Origin: JAKLFA01 sp038222225
Lineage (GTDB): Bacteria > Omnitrophota > Gorgyraeia > Zapsychrales > JANLHA01
Length of the DNA: 64,000 nt
Assembly: GCA_038222225.1 (NCBI GenBank)
Contig: JBBRHV010000002.1
Coordinates: forward strand, 1-64,000
Direction of reading: 5' to 3'
Shown here: one piece after another, positions 53,071-61,468 of the stretch
How the letters are laid out: the number at the start of each line of letters is the position of its first letter
Numbering within the stretch: position 1 is the first letter of the stretch
Position numbers and translations under genes: made by a program
Notes under the pieces: generated by a model
Told to the model about the DNA's origin: nothing
The model's input: only the letters and a program-made list of their open reading frames with translations
The model's database searches: none

Positions 53071-54336
53071 TTACTGTTTTATTTTTCGCTTTCCAACGAT
53101 CTTTCCCGGAACACCAACCATCACATGATAATCAGGCAATATCTTTTCCTTCGCCACAACACACCCTGCGCCAGTCACCGCATGCTTCCCGATTTTTACG
53201 GGAGCAACCAAAATAGAATCTGATCCGATAAATGCGCCATCCCCCAGACGGGTCTGGTGCTTATCTTTTCCATCAAAATTCGCCGTCACAACACCCGCGC
53301 CGATATTCACTTCGCTGCCGGCCGTTGTATCACCCAGAAAACTGAAATGTTTCATAAAACTCTTGTCGCCGATCTTTGAGCGGGAAACCTCCGTAAAGTT
53401 TCCAACCTCTACTTGATTCCCGATCCGCGTACCGGGCCGAAAATGCGCAAATGGTCCAATAACGCAATCTTTGCCGATGACAACATCCTCTTCGATGACG
53501 GTGAATGGCTTAACCACCGTGCCCCGGCCGATCTTCACATCAGCATTGATAAACGTAGTCGCCGGATCCACGATCGAAATTCCATCCAGCATAAACCGTT
53601 CCAGGATCCTTCGGCGTAAAACAACAGCGGCATTTGCCAATTCAACCTGCGTATTGATCCCCCATCCCTCCTGAGGACTTTCCGTTTCTATCGTCTCGAC
53701 CTTAAGGTTGCGCGCAGCCATCACTTCAACAATATCCGTTAAATAAAATTCCTTTTTCTTCGGGTTCATCTGAATCAACGGCAAGGCCTTCAAAAACGAT
53801 TCACCCTTAAAACAGTACACGCCCACATTGATCTCTAAAATAGACCGTTCCGCGTTCAGCAGATCTTTGTCCTCCCGAATCGCCACAGCCCGTCCATCCG
53901 CCCCTCGAATGATCCGCCCATAACCAGCAGGATTGCCAACGACTGCCGTCAGCACAGTACAGCTGGCCCCTGTCTGATGATGCTTTCTGATCACTGTTTT
54001 CAGGGTTTCCGTTCTTAACAGCGGCGTATCACCGCAAACGACCAGAACATCCCCTTTAAAATTTTTCAACTTGCTCTCGGCGCACCTGACCGCATCTGCC
54101 GTTCCCAAAAGTTCCTTCTGCACCAGCGGCTCAAGGTCCGAACCCAAAATGCCTTTAACCTTTTCAGCTTCATGCCCGACGACAACATAGGATATCAAAG
54201 AACCTGCTGATTGAACCGCCTCGATCACGTAAGACAACATCGGCCGGCCGCATACAGGATAGAGAACTTTGGGTTGATCGGATTTCATCCGAGTTCCCTT
54301 TCCAGCTGCCAAAATAATTGCGCGCAATTCTTTCAT
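53071..54336 (-). CDS. glmU: GlmU-like bifunctional UDP-GlcNAc pyrophosphorylase, shortened
   Basis: Makes UDP-GlcNAc from GlcN-1-P. The uridyltransferase domain (1 to about 230) starts IILAAGKGTRMKSDQPKVL and has LGTADAVRCAE, CGDTPLL and WGINTQVELA. The beta-helix acetyltransferase domain is shorter than usual: 421 aa total against about 456 in E. coli, with roughly two coils missing. By motif alignment the base His363, Asn377 and Asn386 of E. coli are kept, but Lys351 is Ser, Tyr366 is Phe and Tyr387 is Phe. Position next to spoVG and prs still supports GlmU. Confidence 0.88.
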   Translation of the reverse strand: MKELRAIILAAGKGTRMKSDQPKVLYPVCGRPMLSYVIEAVQSAGSLISYVVVGHEAEKVKGILGSDLEPLVQKELLGTADAVRCAESKLKNFKGDVLVVCGDTPLLRTETLKTVIRKHHQTGASCTVLTAVVGNPAGYGRIIRGADGRAVAIREDKDLLNAERSILEINVGVYCFKGESFLKALPLIQMNPKKKEFYLTDIVEVMAARNLKVETIETESPQEGWGINTQVELANAAVVLRRRILERFMLDGISIVDPATTFINADVKIGRGTVVKPFTVIEEDVVIGKDCVIGPFAHFRPGTRIGNQVEVGNFTEVSRSKIGDKSFMKHFSFLGDTTAGSEVNIGAGVVTANFDGKDKHQTRLGDGAFIGSDSILVAPVKIGKHAVTGAGCVVAKEKILPDYHVMVGVPGKIVGKRKIKQ

Positions 54337-54496
54337 AAGAAAAATGTATTCCCAAATTCTGTGAAGACGAACAGGCCTTTCGGCTCCCTCGTCGCCAGCT
54401 CATCAGTCCCTCAAACGTTCAACTCTTTGTGTATCCCCGCAACACAAGCCCGCTGGCTTATAATGAACGAGGCTTCGAAGTGGTCGCGTCGAAATA

Positions 54497-54567
54497 CTGC
54501 CCGGCCTGGATTCGAACCAGGAATGCGAGATCCAAATTCTCGAGTGTTACCATTACACCACCAGGCA
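54497..54567 (-). tRNA. tRNA-Gln (TTG)
   Basis: 71 nt on the minus strand. The acceptor TGCCTGG pairs with CCGGGCA (one T-G) and the discriminator is G. The anticodon stem CGAGA/TCTCG holds the loop ATTTGGA, anticodon TTG for CAA codons. T-arm CCTGGTTCGAATCCAGG. CCA is not encoded. It lies between spoVG and glmU. Confidence 0.94.
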
Positions 54568-54600
54568 AGAACTGATTGCCTTTTTAAAAATCTCTTATTG

Positions 54601-54981
54601 CTATTTATCTGCGGGATTTTGGGCCTCATAGGCCTTCAGCACTTCGGACTGTAAATAATCGCGGAATTCTTGAGTGATCGGATGAGCAATATCCCGATGT
54701 TCTGCCTTTGCATCACGAACCAAATCCTCTTCCGACGCCGGCTTTAATTCCGCCCCGCACTGATTACAATATTTGCTCCCGACTTCATTCTTGAAATTAC
54801 ATTTCGCACACGGGTGCTTCATCTTCCGTGACGGCATAGCAATAAACACTCCGTTCGATCCCTGGATGACTTTGATATTACGAATCACAAACGACTGATC
54901 AAATGTCACCGTGGCATAGGCCTTAAGCTTTTTATCCTGTCCTTCTTTTGAAAAAACACGGACTTCCGTAATTTTCATCAA
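54601..54981 (-). CDS. spoVG: SpoVG-family RNA/DNA-binding protein with inserted zinc ribbon
   Basis: SpoVG proteins are small nucleic-acid-binding regulators. The family core is split here. ITEVRVF...YATVTFDQSFVIRNIKVIQGSNGVFIAMPS matches the first half, and HRDIAHPITQEFRDYLQSEVLKAYE the second. Between them sits an extra ~40-aa segment with CAKC and CNQC, a four-cysteine zinc ribbon. At 126 aa it is about 30-40 aa longer than Bacillus SpoVG. Gene order ispE-spoVG-glmU-prs is as in Bacillus. The zinc ribbon may add RNA or partner binding; function unknown. Confidence 0.9.
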   Translation of the reverse strand: MMKITEVRVFSKEGQDKKLKAYATVTFDQSFVIRNIKVIQGSNGVFIAMPSRKMKHPCAKCNFKNEVGSKYCNQCGAELKPASEEDLVRDAKAEHRDIAHPITQEFRDYLQSEVLKAYEAQNPADK

Positions 54982-54995
54982 GGAGCATCCCCCTT

Positions 54996-55946
54996 TTAAA
55001 AAGTTCTTACGGCAAAAACCTGGCTATAATGCTTACGTAATATGCTTCGCCATTTTTCAGCCTCCGCTTTGGATTTCATCAAACCAAATAACGAAGGACC
55101 ACTTCCAGAGAACGAAACCCCTTGCATCCCTAACGCTTTTAAGCGTTCCTTAATGTCCGCCAATCTTGGACAGACAGAAATAATCCCTTGCTCCAAATCA
55201 TTGAAAAGAAGATCCCTAGACTTATTAATATCTCTTTCCAATAAAGAATGGATAAGGATATTAGCATTACCAGCTGTCTTTGTCAACCTTTCGATTTTCT
55301 TCCCAGTTCTAGCCCGAAAAGACCGTTTTTGCCCATAAACCACCCCTGAATTCTTGCTAAAAACCGAGCTGCTGGTCACCGCCAACTTCAGCGCGCCATA
55401 AACTTTTGGGGTTGGCATCTTAATTCGAGGAACCACCAGTACATGCCAAAGCTTTTTTCTTAAGACAACCGGCTGGATGCGTTCCCCGCGCCTTTCGCCA
55501 ATCGCCCAATTGATATTCCAAATGAAAAACGACACATCGCTGCCGATACGGGCCGCGCAGTCTAACAGCTGTTTGCGCGACAACCGCAGGTTCCAAAGAC
55601 GGTTTAATGCGAACAGGGTGGTTGCTCCATTGCTAGAGCCTCCGGCCAGACCGGCCGCCACAGGAATGTTTTTTGTGATCTTCACTTCAACGCCCTTGGT
55701 CACACCGCAATACTGCTGCAAAAGAGCTGCCGCCTTATACACAAGATTTTGGCTTCCCAAAGGCACGCCGGGATGATCGCAAACAATGCGAATCTCCTGC
55801 GAAGGCAGTGTCTTAAAATGCATGTCATCACACAGATCAATCCGTTCAAAAAGGGTATGGATATTATGAAACCCATCCACCCGTCGATTGATCACTTTTA
55901 AAATGAGATTTAATTTGGCTGGCGACTGTAACTGTAACACGTTCAT
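54996..55946 (-). CDS. ispE: 4-diphosphocytidyl-2-C-methyl-D-erythritol kinase
   Basis: Fourth MEP-pathway enzyme, GHMP kinase fold. It has SPAKLNLILKVINRR with the catalytic Lys, the ATP-binding KNIPVAAGLAGGSSNGATTLFALN and the C-terminal VSFSGSGPSLFGL. It is 316 aa. A mid-protein basic stretch (KRSFRARTGKKIERLTK) looks like a small insert. Linked to spoVG and the TPR gene (4-nt overlap at its start). Confidence 0.95.
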   Translation of the reverse strand: MNVLQLQSPAKLNLILKVINRRVDGFHNIHTLFERIDLCDDMHFKTLPSQEIRIVCDHPGVPLGSQNLVYKAAALLQQYCGVTKGVEVKITKNIPVAAGLAGGSSNGATTLFALNRLWNLRLSRKQLLDCAARIGSDVSFFIWNINWAIGERRGERIQPVVLRKKLWHVLVVPRIKMPTPKVYGALKLAVTSSSVFSKNSGVVYGQKRSFRARTGKKIERLTKTAGNANILIHSLLERDINKSRDLLFNDLEQGIISVCPRLADIKERLKALGMQGVSFSGSGPSLFGLMKSKAEAEKWRSILRKHYSQVFAVRTF

Positions 55947-56944
55947 AATGTAGGCAAAGATTTGTCTTGCTCTAAAGGTTTGGTTTCACCAGGGTTCTCG
56001 GCTGTGTCACTGGAAAAAATACCCAAAGCGCGCTGCCAGTATTCATCGGCCTTAACGGAATCTCCCATAGCGCGGTACACCTGCGAAATGTGCTTAAAAA
56101 TTTCCGGGTCTTCTAAGGAGCTTAAGGCTTTGCTTAAATTTTCCAATGCCTTCTGATAATCACCCTGCTTAAAGTAAACCCATCCCAAACTGTCTAAATA
56201 CGCGCCGTTTCGAGGATCAATGATCAGCGCCTGGTCAATCATCATTTTTGCCTCGTCCAGTTTAATTCCTTTTTCCGCATATAAATACCCCAAGGAATTC
56301 AAACAGCTGTCATTGGCCGGGTCATACTGCAGAGTTTTCTCGAACATCTCCATAGCTTTCGGCTCATTATCAATCTCAAGATAAAGCGCCCCTAAAAGAA
56401 ACATGACATCTGCGTTGTCCGGCTCAAGCGATAACACTGCTTCAAACTGCTGGACTGCCTTGTCATATTCTTTTTGCGAATAGTACAGCTGCGCAAGATA
56501 TCCGTAGATTTCAATGTTTTCCGGCTGGGCTTCAACGAATGAAGTCAGAATCGCTTCATACTGTTTTGCGGCCTGATCATAATCCTTTTGAGTCGAATAG
56601 ATCAGTGCCAGCAGATACCGCGCCTGCACATTATTGGCGTCAAACTCTAGCGCCTTCGTCAGATCATCAATCGCCTTTTGAAGTTTTCCGAGTCTCGCAT
56701 AATCAGCCCCGAGCCTTAAACGCACGGCATAATTATCCTTATAGCCGGCGGATTTCTGAAACTCCTCAATCGCACGGTCTGTTTCACCGTAAAGATCATA
56801 GACGATCCCCATAGCGTAAAAAGCCAAGCTTTTCGCCTTCGCATCTTGATCTTCCAAAGCCCAGACTGATGGGTTAACTGCACACCCCAGGGCCCATATA
56901 ATCAAGCTAATCCCAATGATTTTAAGGCAGCGATGAGTGATCAT
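55943..56944 (-). CDS. TPR-repeat exported protein
   Basis: About 333 aa with a hydrophobic N-terminal signal or anchor (CLKIIGISLIIWALGCAVNPSVWA). The rest is a string of seven or eight TPR units of 34 residues, e.g. NVQARYLLALIYSTQKDYDQAAKQYEAIL and NAYLDSLGWVYFKQGDYQKALENLSKAL-like repeats. It is probably a periplasmic scaffold or, if lipidated at GCAV, a lipoprotein; the Cys is followed by only one Ala, so this is uncertain. The start at 56944 is preferred over 56995 since it gives a regular signal peptide. No specific partner is visible. Confidence 0.78.
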   Translation of the reverse strand: MITHRCLKIIGISLIIWALGCAVNPSVWALEDQDAKAKSLAFYAMGIVYDLYGETDRAIEEFQKSAGYKDNYAVRLRLGADYARLGKLQKAIDDLTKALEFDANNVQARYLLALIYSTQKDYDQAAKQYEAILTSFVEAQPENIEIYGYLAQLYYSQKEYDKAVQQFEAVLSLEPDNADVMFLLGALYLEIDNEPKAMEMFEKTLQYDPANDSCLNSLGYLYAEKGIKLDEAKMMIDQALIIDPRNGAYLDSLGWVYFKQGDYQKALENLSKALSSLEDPEIFKHISQVYRAMGDSVKADEYWQRALGIFSSDTAENPGETKPLEQDKSLPTL

Positions 56945-57022
56945 CTCGAAATCCCGAATGAGGATTGAAAACAAACGCAGAGGCTCAACCGCCAAACAGC
57001 AGCGCTGAGCCTCTTGCTAAGA

Positions 57023-57124
57023 TTAAGACCAGTCTCTCTTCTTGATATGACGCTTTGACTTTCTGAGCTTCTTCCGCTTGTGAGTCGTGATTTTTGTTCG
57101 CTTACGCTTCTTTCCGCAAGGCAT
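57023..57124 (-). CDS. AURKAIP1/COX24-domain small ribosomal protein (mS38-like)
   Basis: A 33-aa, highly basic protein (MPCGKKRKRTK start, HKRKKLRKSKRHIKK middle, RDWS end). The pattern MPxGKKRKRxK...THKRKK is that of bacterial COX24-domain proteins, relatives of mitochondrial mS38, which sit on the small ribosomal subunit. SD GGAGAG lies about 10 nt upstream. It is between hisG and the TPR gene on the same strand. Such genes are often missed because of their size. Confidence 0.88.
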   Translation of the reverse strand: MPCGKKRKRTKITTHKRKKLRKSKRHIKKRDWS

Positions 57125-57142
57125 AGATTTATTTCTCTCCGT

Positions 57143-58024
57143 TTAAAAGATAATTTTGTTTAACGAATATTCAATAATCCCCTGTGCACCGGCGGCCTTC
57201 AATGCCGGAATAATACTACGCACTTTGCTTTCGTGAATCACGGTCTCAACAGCCAACCAACCGCCTTGGCTTAAATGTGAAATCGTCGGATTCTGCAAAG
57301 AAGTCAACTGCTTTAAAACCTTCTCCAGATTTTTCTCCTCGACGTTGAGCTTCAGACCAACCATACCGTCGGCATCGATCGCGCCTTTTAACAGCATCGC
57401 GATCTGATCCATCTTCTTTTTTTTCCAAGAATCCTTAACCGACTGACGGTTTGCAATCAGTTGAGTGGTCGACTCGCAAATCGTAGCGACAATCCTCAAT
57501 TTATTCGCCTTCAAACTGCTGCCGGTCTCTGTCAACTCAACCACCGCATCCACCAAGCCTGCAGCGACCTTCGCTTCCGTTGCTCCCCAACTGAACTCCA
57601 CATCGGCCTTAACACCGTTTTCTTTCAAATAATGCTTTGTGACATTGACCAGTTCAGTGGCAATCCGTTTGCCTTCCAGATCCTTGGCGGACTTGATCTT
57701 TGAATTCTCCGGAACAGCCAAAACCCACCGCACCTTCACCGCTGTCTGCTTGGCATAAACCAAATCAGCCAAGGGAAGAACTTTAGACCCGTTTTCAAGA
57801 GTCCAATCCGCCCCGGTAATCCCGCAATCCAAAACCCCGTCTTCAACATAACGCGAAATTTCCTGAGCCCGAAGCAAAACAGGCTCAATTTCAGGATCAT
57901 CAATAGAAGGGAAATACGAACGGCCCGAAATATAAATTTTAAATCCAGCCCGCTCAAAGACTTTAATGGTCGCCTCCTGCAGGCTCCCCTTCGGTAAGCC
58001 AAGTTTTAACGTGCCCATAGCCAT
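57143..58024 (-). CDS. hisG: ATP phosphoribosyltransferase, long form
   Basis: First enzyme of histidine synthesis. It has LKLGLPKGSLQEATIKVFERAG, GVLDCGITGADW and GLVDAVVELTETGSSLKAN (PRPP-binding), then the C-terminal ACT-like regulatory domain (PTISHLSQGGWLAVETVIHE) of the HisG long form, so no HisZ is needed. It is 293 aa. It stands alone; no other his gene is in the window. It begins the run leading to ispE under the promoter at 58091. Confidence 0.95.
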   Translation of the reverse strand: MAMGTLKLGLPKGSLQEATIKVFERAGFKIYISGRSYFPSIDDPEIEPVLLRAQEISRYVEDGVLDCGITGADWTLENGSKVLPLADLVYAKQTAVKVRWVLAVPENSKIKSAKDLEGKRIATELVNVTKHYLKENGVKADVEFSWGATEAKVAAGLVDAVVELTETGSSLKANKLRIVATICESTTQLIANRQSVKDSWKKKKMDQIAMLLKGAIDADGMVGLKLNVEEKNLEKVLKQLTSLQNPTISHLSQGGWLAVETVIHESKVRSIIPALKAAGAQGIIEYSLNKIIF

Positions 58025-58090
58025 CCCCTATATAGTCCGCTGGAATATTATATATGCCAGTTCAATGCCTTTAATTAAAAATGAAGCGTT

Positions 58091-58119
58091 ATTATACCCA
58101 CAACTTAAAAAAATGTAAA
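58091..58119 (-). promoter_or_regulatory. Sigma70-type promoter for hisG and following genes
   Basis: TTTACA (58114-58119), a 17-nt spacer and a perfect TATAAT (58091-58096) on the minus strand, about 65 nt before hisG. It is back to back with the promoter of the plus-strand gene at 58236. Confidence 0.75.
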
Positions 58120-58169
58120 GATTTTTTCCTGATGCCCAAACTCTAGAATCATAACTCAAAAATGCCCAC

Positions 58170-58198
58170 TTGCCAAACAATCAATTGGTCTTTATAAT
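58170..58198 (+). promoter_or_regulatory. Sigma70-type promoter of the PpiD/SurA-like gene
   Basis: TTGCCA (58170-58175), a 17-nt spacer and perfect TATAAT (58193-58198), about 38 nt before the ATG, with AAGGAG in the short leader. Confidence 0.8.
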
Positions 58199-58235
58199 AT
58201 CACTCCATTCCGTATTCAAACAAGGAGTTTACGCT

Positions 58236-59708
58236 ATGTTGAAAATCTTGCGCAAAGAAGGCGTTATGAAAACCCTTCTCTGGATTGTGGCTGTTGTTAT
58301 TGTGCTCTCATTCGGCATTTTCAGCAATGCCTATTTGCTCAGCGACCGCAATACTAAAATCAAATATGCCGGACGCATCTTTGGGGAAAAGGTTCAAATC
58401 AAAGATTTCTTGAACCAACTGGAGTTCTTAGACGCCTATTATATGATCACAATCCCAAATTATGAACAGCTCCGGCCTCAAGTGAATCTTGAAGACCGGA
58501 CATGGGAACGGCTGATCCTTCTACACGAAGCCCGAAAGGAAAATGTTTCTGTCAAAGACGAAGAAGTCATTTCTTACATCAAAACTCTCTTTGCCTCCAA
58601 AGGAGCGTTCAATCCCGGCTGGTATAAAACAGTTCTTCAGCGTCTTTCTCTCACAGCCCCGCAATTTGAGCACGGCCTCCGCCAAACTTTAGAAATTGAA
58701 AAGCTCTTCGAGCTCAAAACCCTCGGCAGCTCCGTCAGCGATGAAGAAGTCCTGAACGCCTATACACAACAAAACGAACAGGTTCAAATCGTCTATGCTC
58801 TTTTTCCAACAGCAGACTTTTTAATTAAAATGGAAAAAAACGATATCGCCGTTAAGTCGTTCTTTATTGATCACAAATCCGACTTTATTCAGCCGCCTTC
58901 CATACAAGTCCATTATCTGGCCTTCACAACACCCACCGAACCGGCATCCTCCGCAGCGGCGGAAGACCCGTACGCCCTTGCTCTAAAAGCAGCCGATCGA
59001 ATCTTACAAGGCGAAAGCATCTACTCCGTTGCGCAGTCTCTCAACACCCCCGTTGAAGAGACCGGTTTTTTCAATATGAACAATGCCAACATCAAACTGG
59101 GCTGGTCATTAGATACCATTCAGCGGCTCTATCAAATGCAGCCGCTGGAAGGCGTTGAATTTGTCCCCACGGACTCAGGCTATCAGCTTCTGCAGATCAA
59201 AGCCAAAAAGGACGCGTATTTACCGGCCTTTGAAGAGGTCAATCAAGAAGCAACTCAATCCTGGGAAGAAGCACAAGCTAAAAACCTGGCCAAAGAAGAA
59301 GCCATTGCAAAACGCCTTGTGATCATTGAATTTCTTAAACAAAACCCGGCTCAAACCTTTCAGGAAGCGGCCTCCTCTTCAGGAGTGTTCGCGCAGGAAT
59401 CGCCTGTTTTTAAAAGAAACGACTATCTGCCAAACCTGGGCATGGCGTCTGAACTTCAGGAAGCAGCGTTCCCGCTCAATGAACAATCCATAAGCGAGGC
59501 TATTGAAACACCTACTGGTTATGCCTTCTTTAAAGTACTAAAACATATTCCGATCGACCCGGACGCGTTTGAGAAGGAAAGCATGATCTTGCGCTCGGAG
59601 CTGTTGCGAAAAAAGCAAACCGCTGTTTTCAACGCATACCTTACCAATGTTCTTTCCAAGGCTAATCTCGAAGACGTGATCTCGGATTGGATGAAAAAGA
59701 AAAATTAA
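58236..59708 (+). CDS. PpiD/SurA-like membrane-anchored periplasmic chaperone
   Basis: Predicted folding helper for exported proteins. It starts MLKILRKEGVMKTLLWIVAVVIVLSFGIFSNAYLL, the signal-anchor start typical of PpiD-type proteins. A SurA-N-like helical region (about 50-180, KDEEVISYIKTLF and QTLEIEKLFEL) and one weak parvulin-like region (about 245-330, GESIYSVAQSLNTPVEETGFF) follow, then C-terminal helices. It is 490 aa. The parvulin domain looks degenerate, so chaperone activity is likelier than isomerase. A strong terminator follows. Confidence 0.82.
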   Translation: MLKILRKEGVMKTLLWIVAVVIVLSFGIFSNAYLLSDRNTKIKYAGRIFGEKVQIKDFLNQLEFLDAYYMITIPNYEQLRPQVNLEDRTWERLILLHEARKENVSVKDEEVISYIKTLFASKGAFNPGWYKTVLQRLSLTAPQFEHGLRQTLEIEKLFELKTLGSSVSDEEVLNAYTQQNEQVQIVYALFPTADFLIKMEKNDIAVKSFFIDHKSDFIQPPSIQVHYLAFTTPTEPASSAAAEDPYALALKAADRILQGESIYSVAQSLNTPVEETGFFNMNNANIKLGWSLDTIQRLYQMQPLEGVEFVPTDSGYQLLQIKAKKDAYLPAFEEVNQEATQSWEEAQAKNLAKEEAIAKRLVIIEFLKQNPAQTFQEAASSSGVFAQESPVFKRNDYLPNLGMASELQEAAFPLNEQSISEAIETPTGYAFFKVLKHIPIDPDAFEKESMILRSELLRKKQTAVFNAYLTNVLSKANLEDVISDWMKKKN

Positions 59709-59726
59709 GCGCAACGCCACATACAC

Positions 59727-59758
59727 AAAAAAGCCCCGCTTAAAAGCGGGGCTTTTTC
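59727..59758 (+). terminator. Intrinsic terminator after the PpiD-like gene
   Basis: A 14-bp stem (59727-59740 with 59743-59756), GC-rich core AGCCCCGC, then TTTTTCTTT. It lies between convergent genes and is A-rich on its left side, so it may also end the minus-strand thioredoxin-like transcript. Confidence 0.9.
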
Positions 59759-59778
59759 TTTGTTTTCTTTTAAACTTT

Positions 59779-60279
59779 TTACTTTAAAAGAATCTCCTCA
59801 TAATTCTCCGGAATCGCATGCTCAACCGCACGGACTTTTCCATCTGCGCCGATGAAATACAAAGTCGGAATCCCTGGAATGACATAATCTTCAGACGTCA
59901 TTTCATCGGGATCAACCAGGACATTCAAATCAAACTTATTGCGTTCCATAAAAGACTTTACCTGCTTAGCGTCCTCTCCCAAATCAATAAGGATCACTTC
60001 AATGCCTTCCTTATGGATCGCATCAATCTCCTGATTTAGAATTTTTACCTGGCTTCGGCAATGCGGGCACCACGTTGCCCAGAAAAAGAGAATCGCAGGT
60101 TTTCCATCCCGAATCTGTGATAACGTCCACGCCTGTCCATCCAAATCTTTAAGTGTAAATTCCGCAGCCTTCTTTCCGATCAGAGGATTGCCGAATAATT
60201 GAAACTGCGCCCCCGCAACCGACGCCATCAAAGACACTAAAAAGGCCGCCATCAAACTATATTTAAAAATACGCCGCAT
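59779..60279 (-). CDS. TlpA-type periplasmic thioredoxin-like protein
   Basis: About 166 aa with a signal peptide (MRRIFKYSLMAAFLVSLMASVAGA) and a thioredoxin fold of the AhpC-TSA/TlpA kind: AAEFTLKDLDGQAWTLSQ, active site WATWCPHCRSQ (CPHC) and later VIPGIPTLYFIG with cis-Pro. Likely a reductant of periplasmic disulfides (cytochrome or resistance roles are possible). The start at 60279 follows GGAGG; a longer frame overlaps cutA. Confidence 0.9.
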   Translation of the reverse strand: MRRIFKYSLMAAFLVSLMASVAGAQFQLFGNPLIGKKAAEFTLKDLDGQAWTLSQIRDGKPAILFFWATWCPHCRSQVKILNQEIDAIHKEGIEVILIDLGEDAKQVKSFMERNKFDLNVLVDPDEMTSEDYVIPGIPTLYFIGADGKVRAVEHAIPENYEEILLK

Positions 60280-60307
60280 GAAATCCTCCTCGCGAATTTC
60301 CCGTTTT

Positions 60308-60625
60308 TTATTTTTGAGTTTGCTCATCAACCCATTTTAAATATTCAGAACTGCCCTCTGCAATTGGCACCGCAATAATTTCCGGGACAGCGTAGGAATG
60401 CTCCAAACAAACAGCCTCTTCAACATCCTTAAAGAGCGCCTGACGTGTCTTTAAAATAAGCAGCGTTTCCTCTGCGCTCTCGCGTTTTCCCTGCCAGCAA
60501 AAAAATGAATGAACCCCCGCAACAATATTGGCACAGGCGATCAAATGTTTGTCCAAAAGAAGCGTGCTGATCTTTTCAGCCTCTTCTTGAGTTGAACATG
60601 TCACGAAAATGACAATATGTCCCAT
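60308..60625 (-). CDS. cutA: Divalent-cation tolerance protein CutA
   Basis: Small trimeric ferredoxin-like-fold protein, linked to copper tolerance though its action is unclear. VFVTCSTQEEAEKIS, LIACANIVAGVHSFFCWQGK and HSYAVPEIIAVPI are the family signature; the Cys and the EIIA tract match. It is 105 aa. It lies between pgeF and the thioredoxin-like gene. Confidence 0.95.
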   Translation of the reverse strand: MGHIVIFVTCSTQEEAEKISTLLLDKHLIACANIVAGVHSFFCWQGKRESAEETLLILKTRQALFKDVEEAVCLEHSYAVPEIIAVPIAEGSSEYLKWVDEQTQK

Positions 60626-60676
60626 AAAACCTTCTCTGTATTTAGTCGCAAAATCCGCTTAAATCTTACCCGCGCG

Positions 60677-61372
60677 TTAAGCCAGCTGAAGCACAGACAA
60701 ATGCCGACCCGCCGTTTCTTTCTGCCGGCGATAGGAAAACAACTCCTTTGAACAGCACGTGCAGTCGTTTACATCAAAAATATTCTGATCTAAAATTCCC
60801 TGTTCCAAAAGCTTTGCACGACAGGCTCCCTGCAGGTCTAGAAACCAGTTGCCGTCTCTCGGAGCCACATGATCCGGAAAGATCTCACAAAACTCCTGTC
60901 CCACTTGATAACAACAACTCCGGATCGAAGGCCCTAGAACAGCCTTCACCTTCTCTGGTGAAGAATGACAAGCAGCTCTCATCGAAACAAAAGCACTGGC
61001 AATAATATCATCAGCCGTTCCCCGCCATCCGGCATGGACAAGCCCGATAGAACGGGTCTGTTCATCACATAAAAAAACAGGAACGCAATCCGCGGTGCGG
61101 ATCGTTAAAACCACCGCCGGATCTGACGTAATAACCGCATCGGCATCCACAATAAGCCCGTCCTCAATATAGGCCGCATCAATATCCAGAACCCTGCCTC
61201 CATGGACCTGATGAATATGGACAACCATCTGAGGGTCAACATTCAAAGAACGCAAATAATCGCTTTGAACCTCATTGAGACCAAACGACATGTCCGACCA
61301 CTCGAAACTCACGGAAGTATCCGTAAAGAACGCCCGTACTCCCGAACCTAGGAAATGGCTTAAGTCCTGCAT
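60677..61372 (-). CDS. pgeF: Peptidoglycan editing factor/polyphenol oxidase family (YfiH)
   Basis: Zinc or copper-binding protein; in E. coli PgeF removes L-serine from mis-built UDP-MurNAc precursors. Metal ligands are in HQVHGG, TADCVPV and VHAGWRG. It is 231 aa. A basic C-terminal part SYRRQKETAGRHLSVL matches the conserved SYRR-like ending. Neighbours (cutA, rmuC) give no clue on its role. Confidence 0.92.
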   Translation of the reverse strand: MQDLSHFLGSGVRAFFTDTSVSFEWSDMSFGLNEVQSDYLRSLNVDPQMVVHIHQVHGGRVLDIDAAYIEDGLIVDADAVITSDPAVVLTIRTADCVPVFLCDEQTRSIGLVHAGWRGTADDIIASAFVSMRAACHSSPEKVKAVLGPSIRSCCYQVGQEFCEIFPDHVAPRDGNWFLDLQGACRAKLLEQGILDQNIFDVNDCTCCSKELFSYRRQKETAGRHLSVLQLA

Positions 61373-61468
61373 GATTTAATGATTGTATCAAGAGACCATT
61401 TGAAAGTCTAGCTGGTATGGAAAAAACTCCGTTCAACAACCGCACAAAAATCCTGTGATCAACAACCC

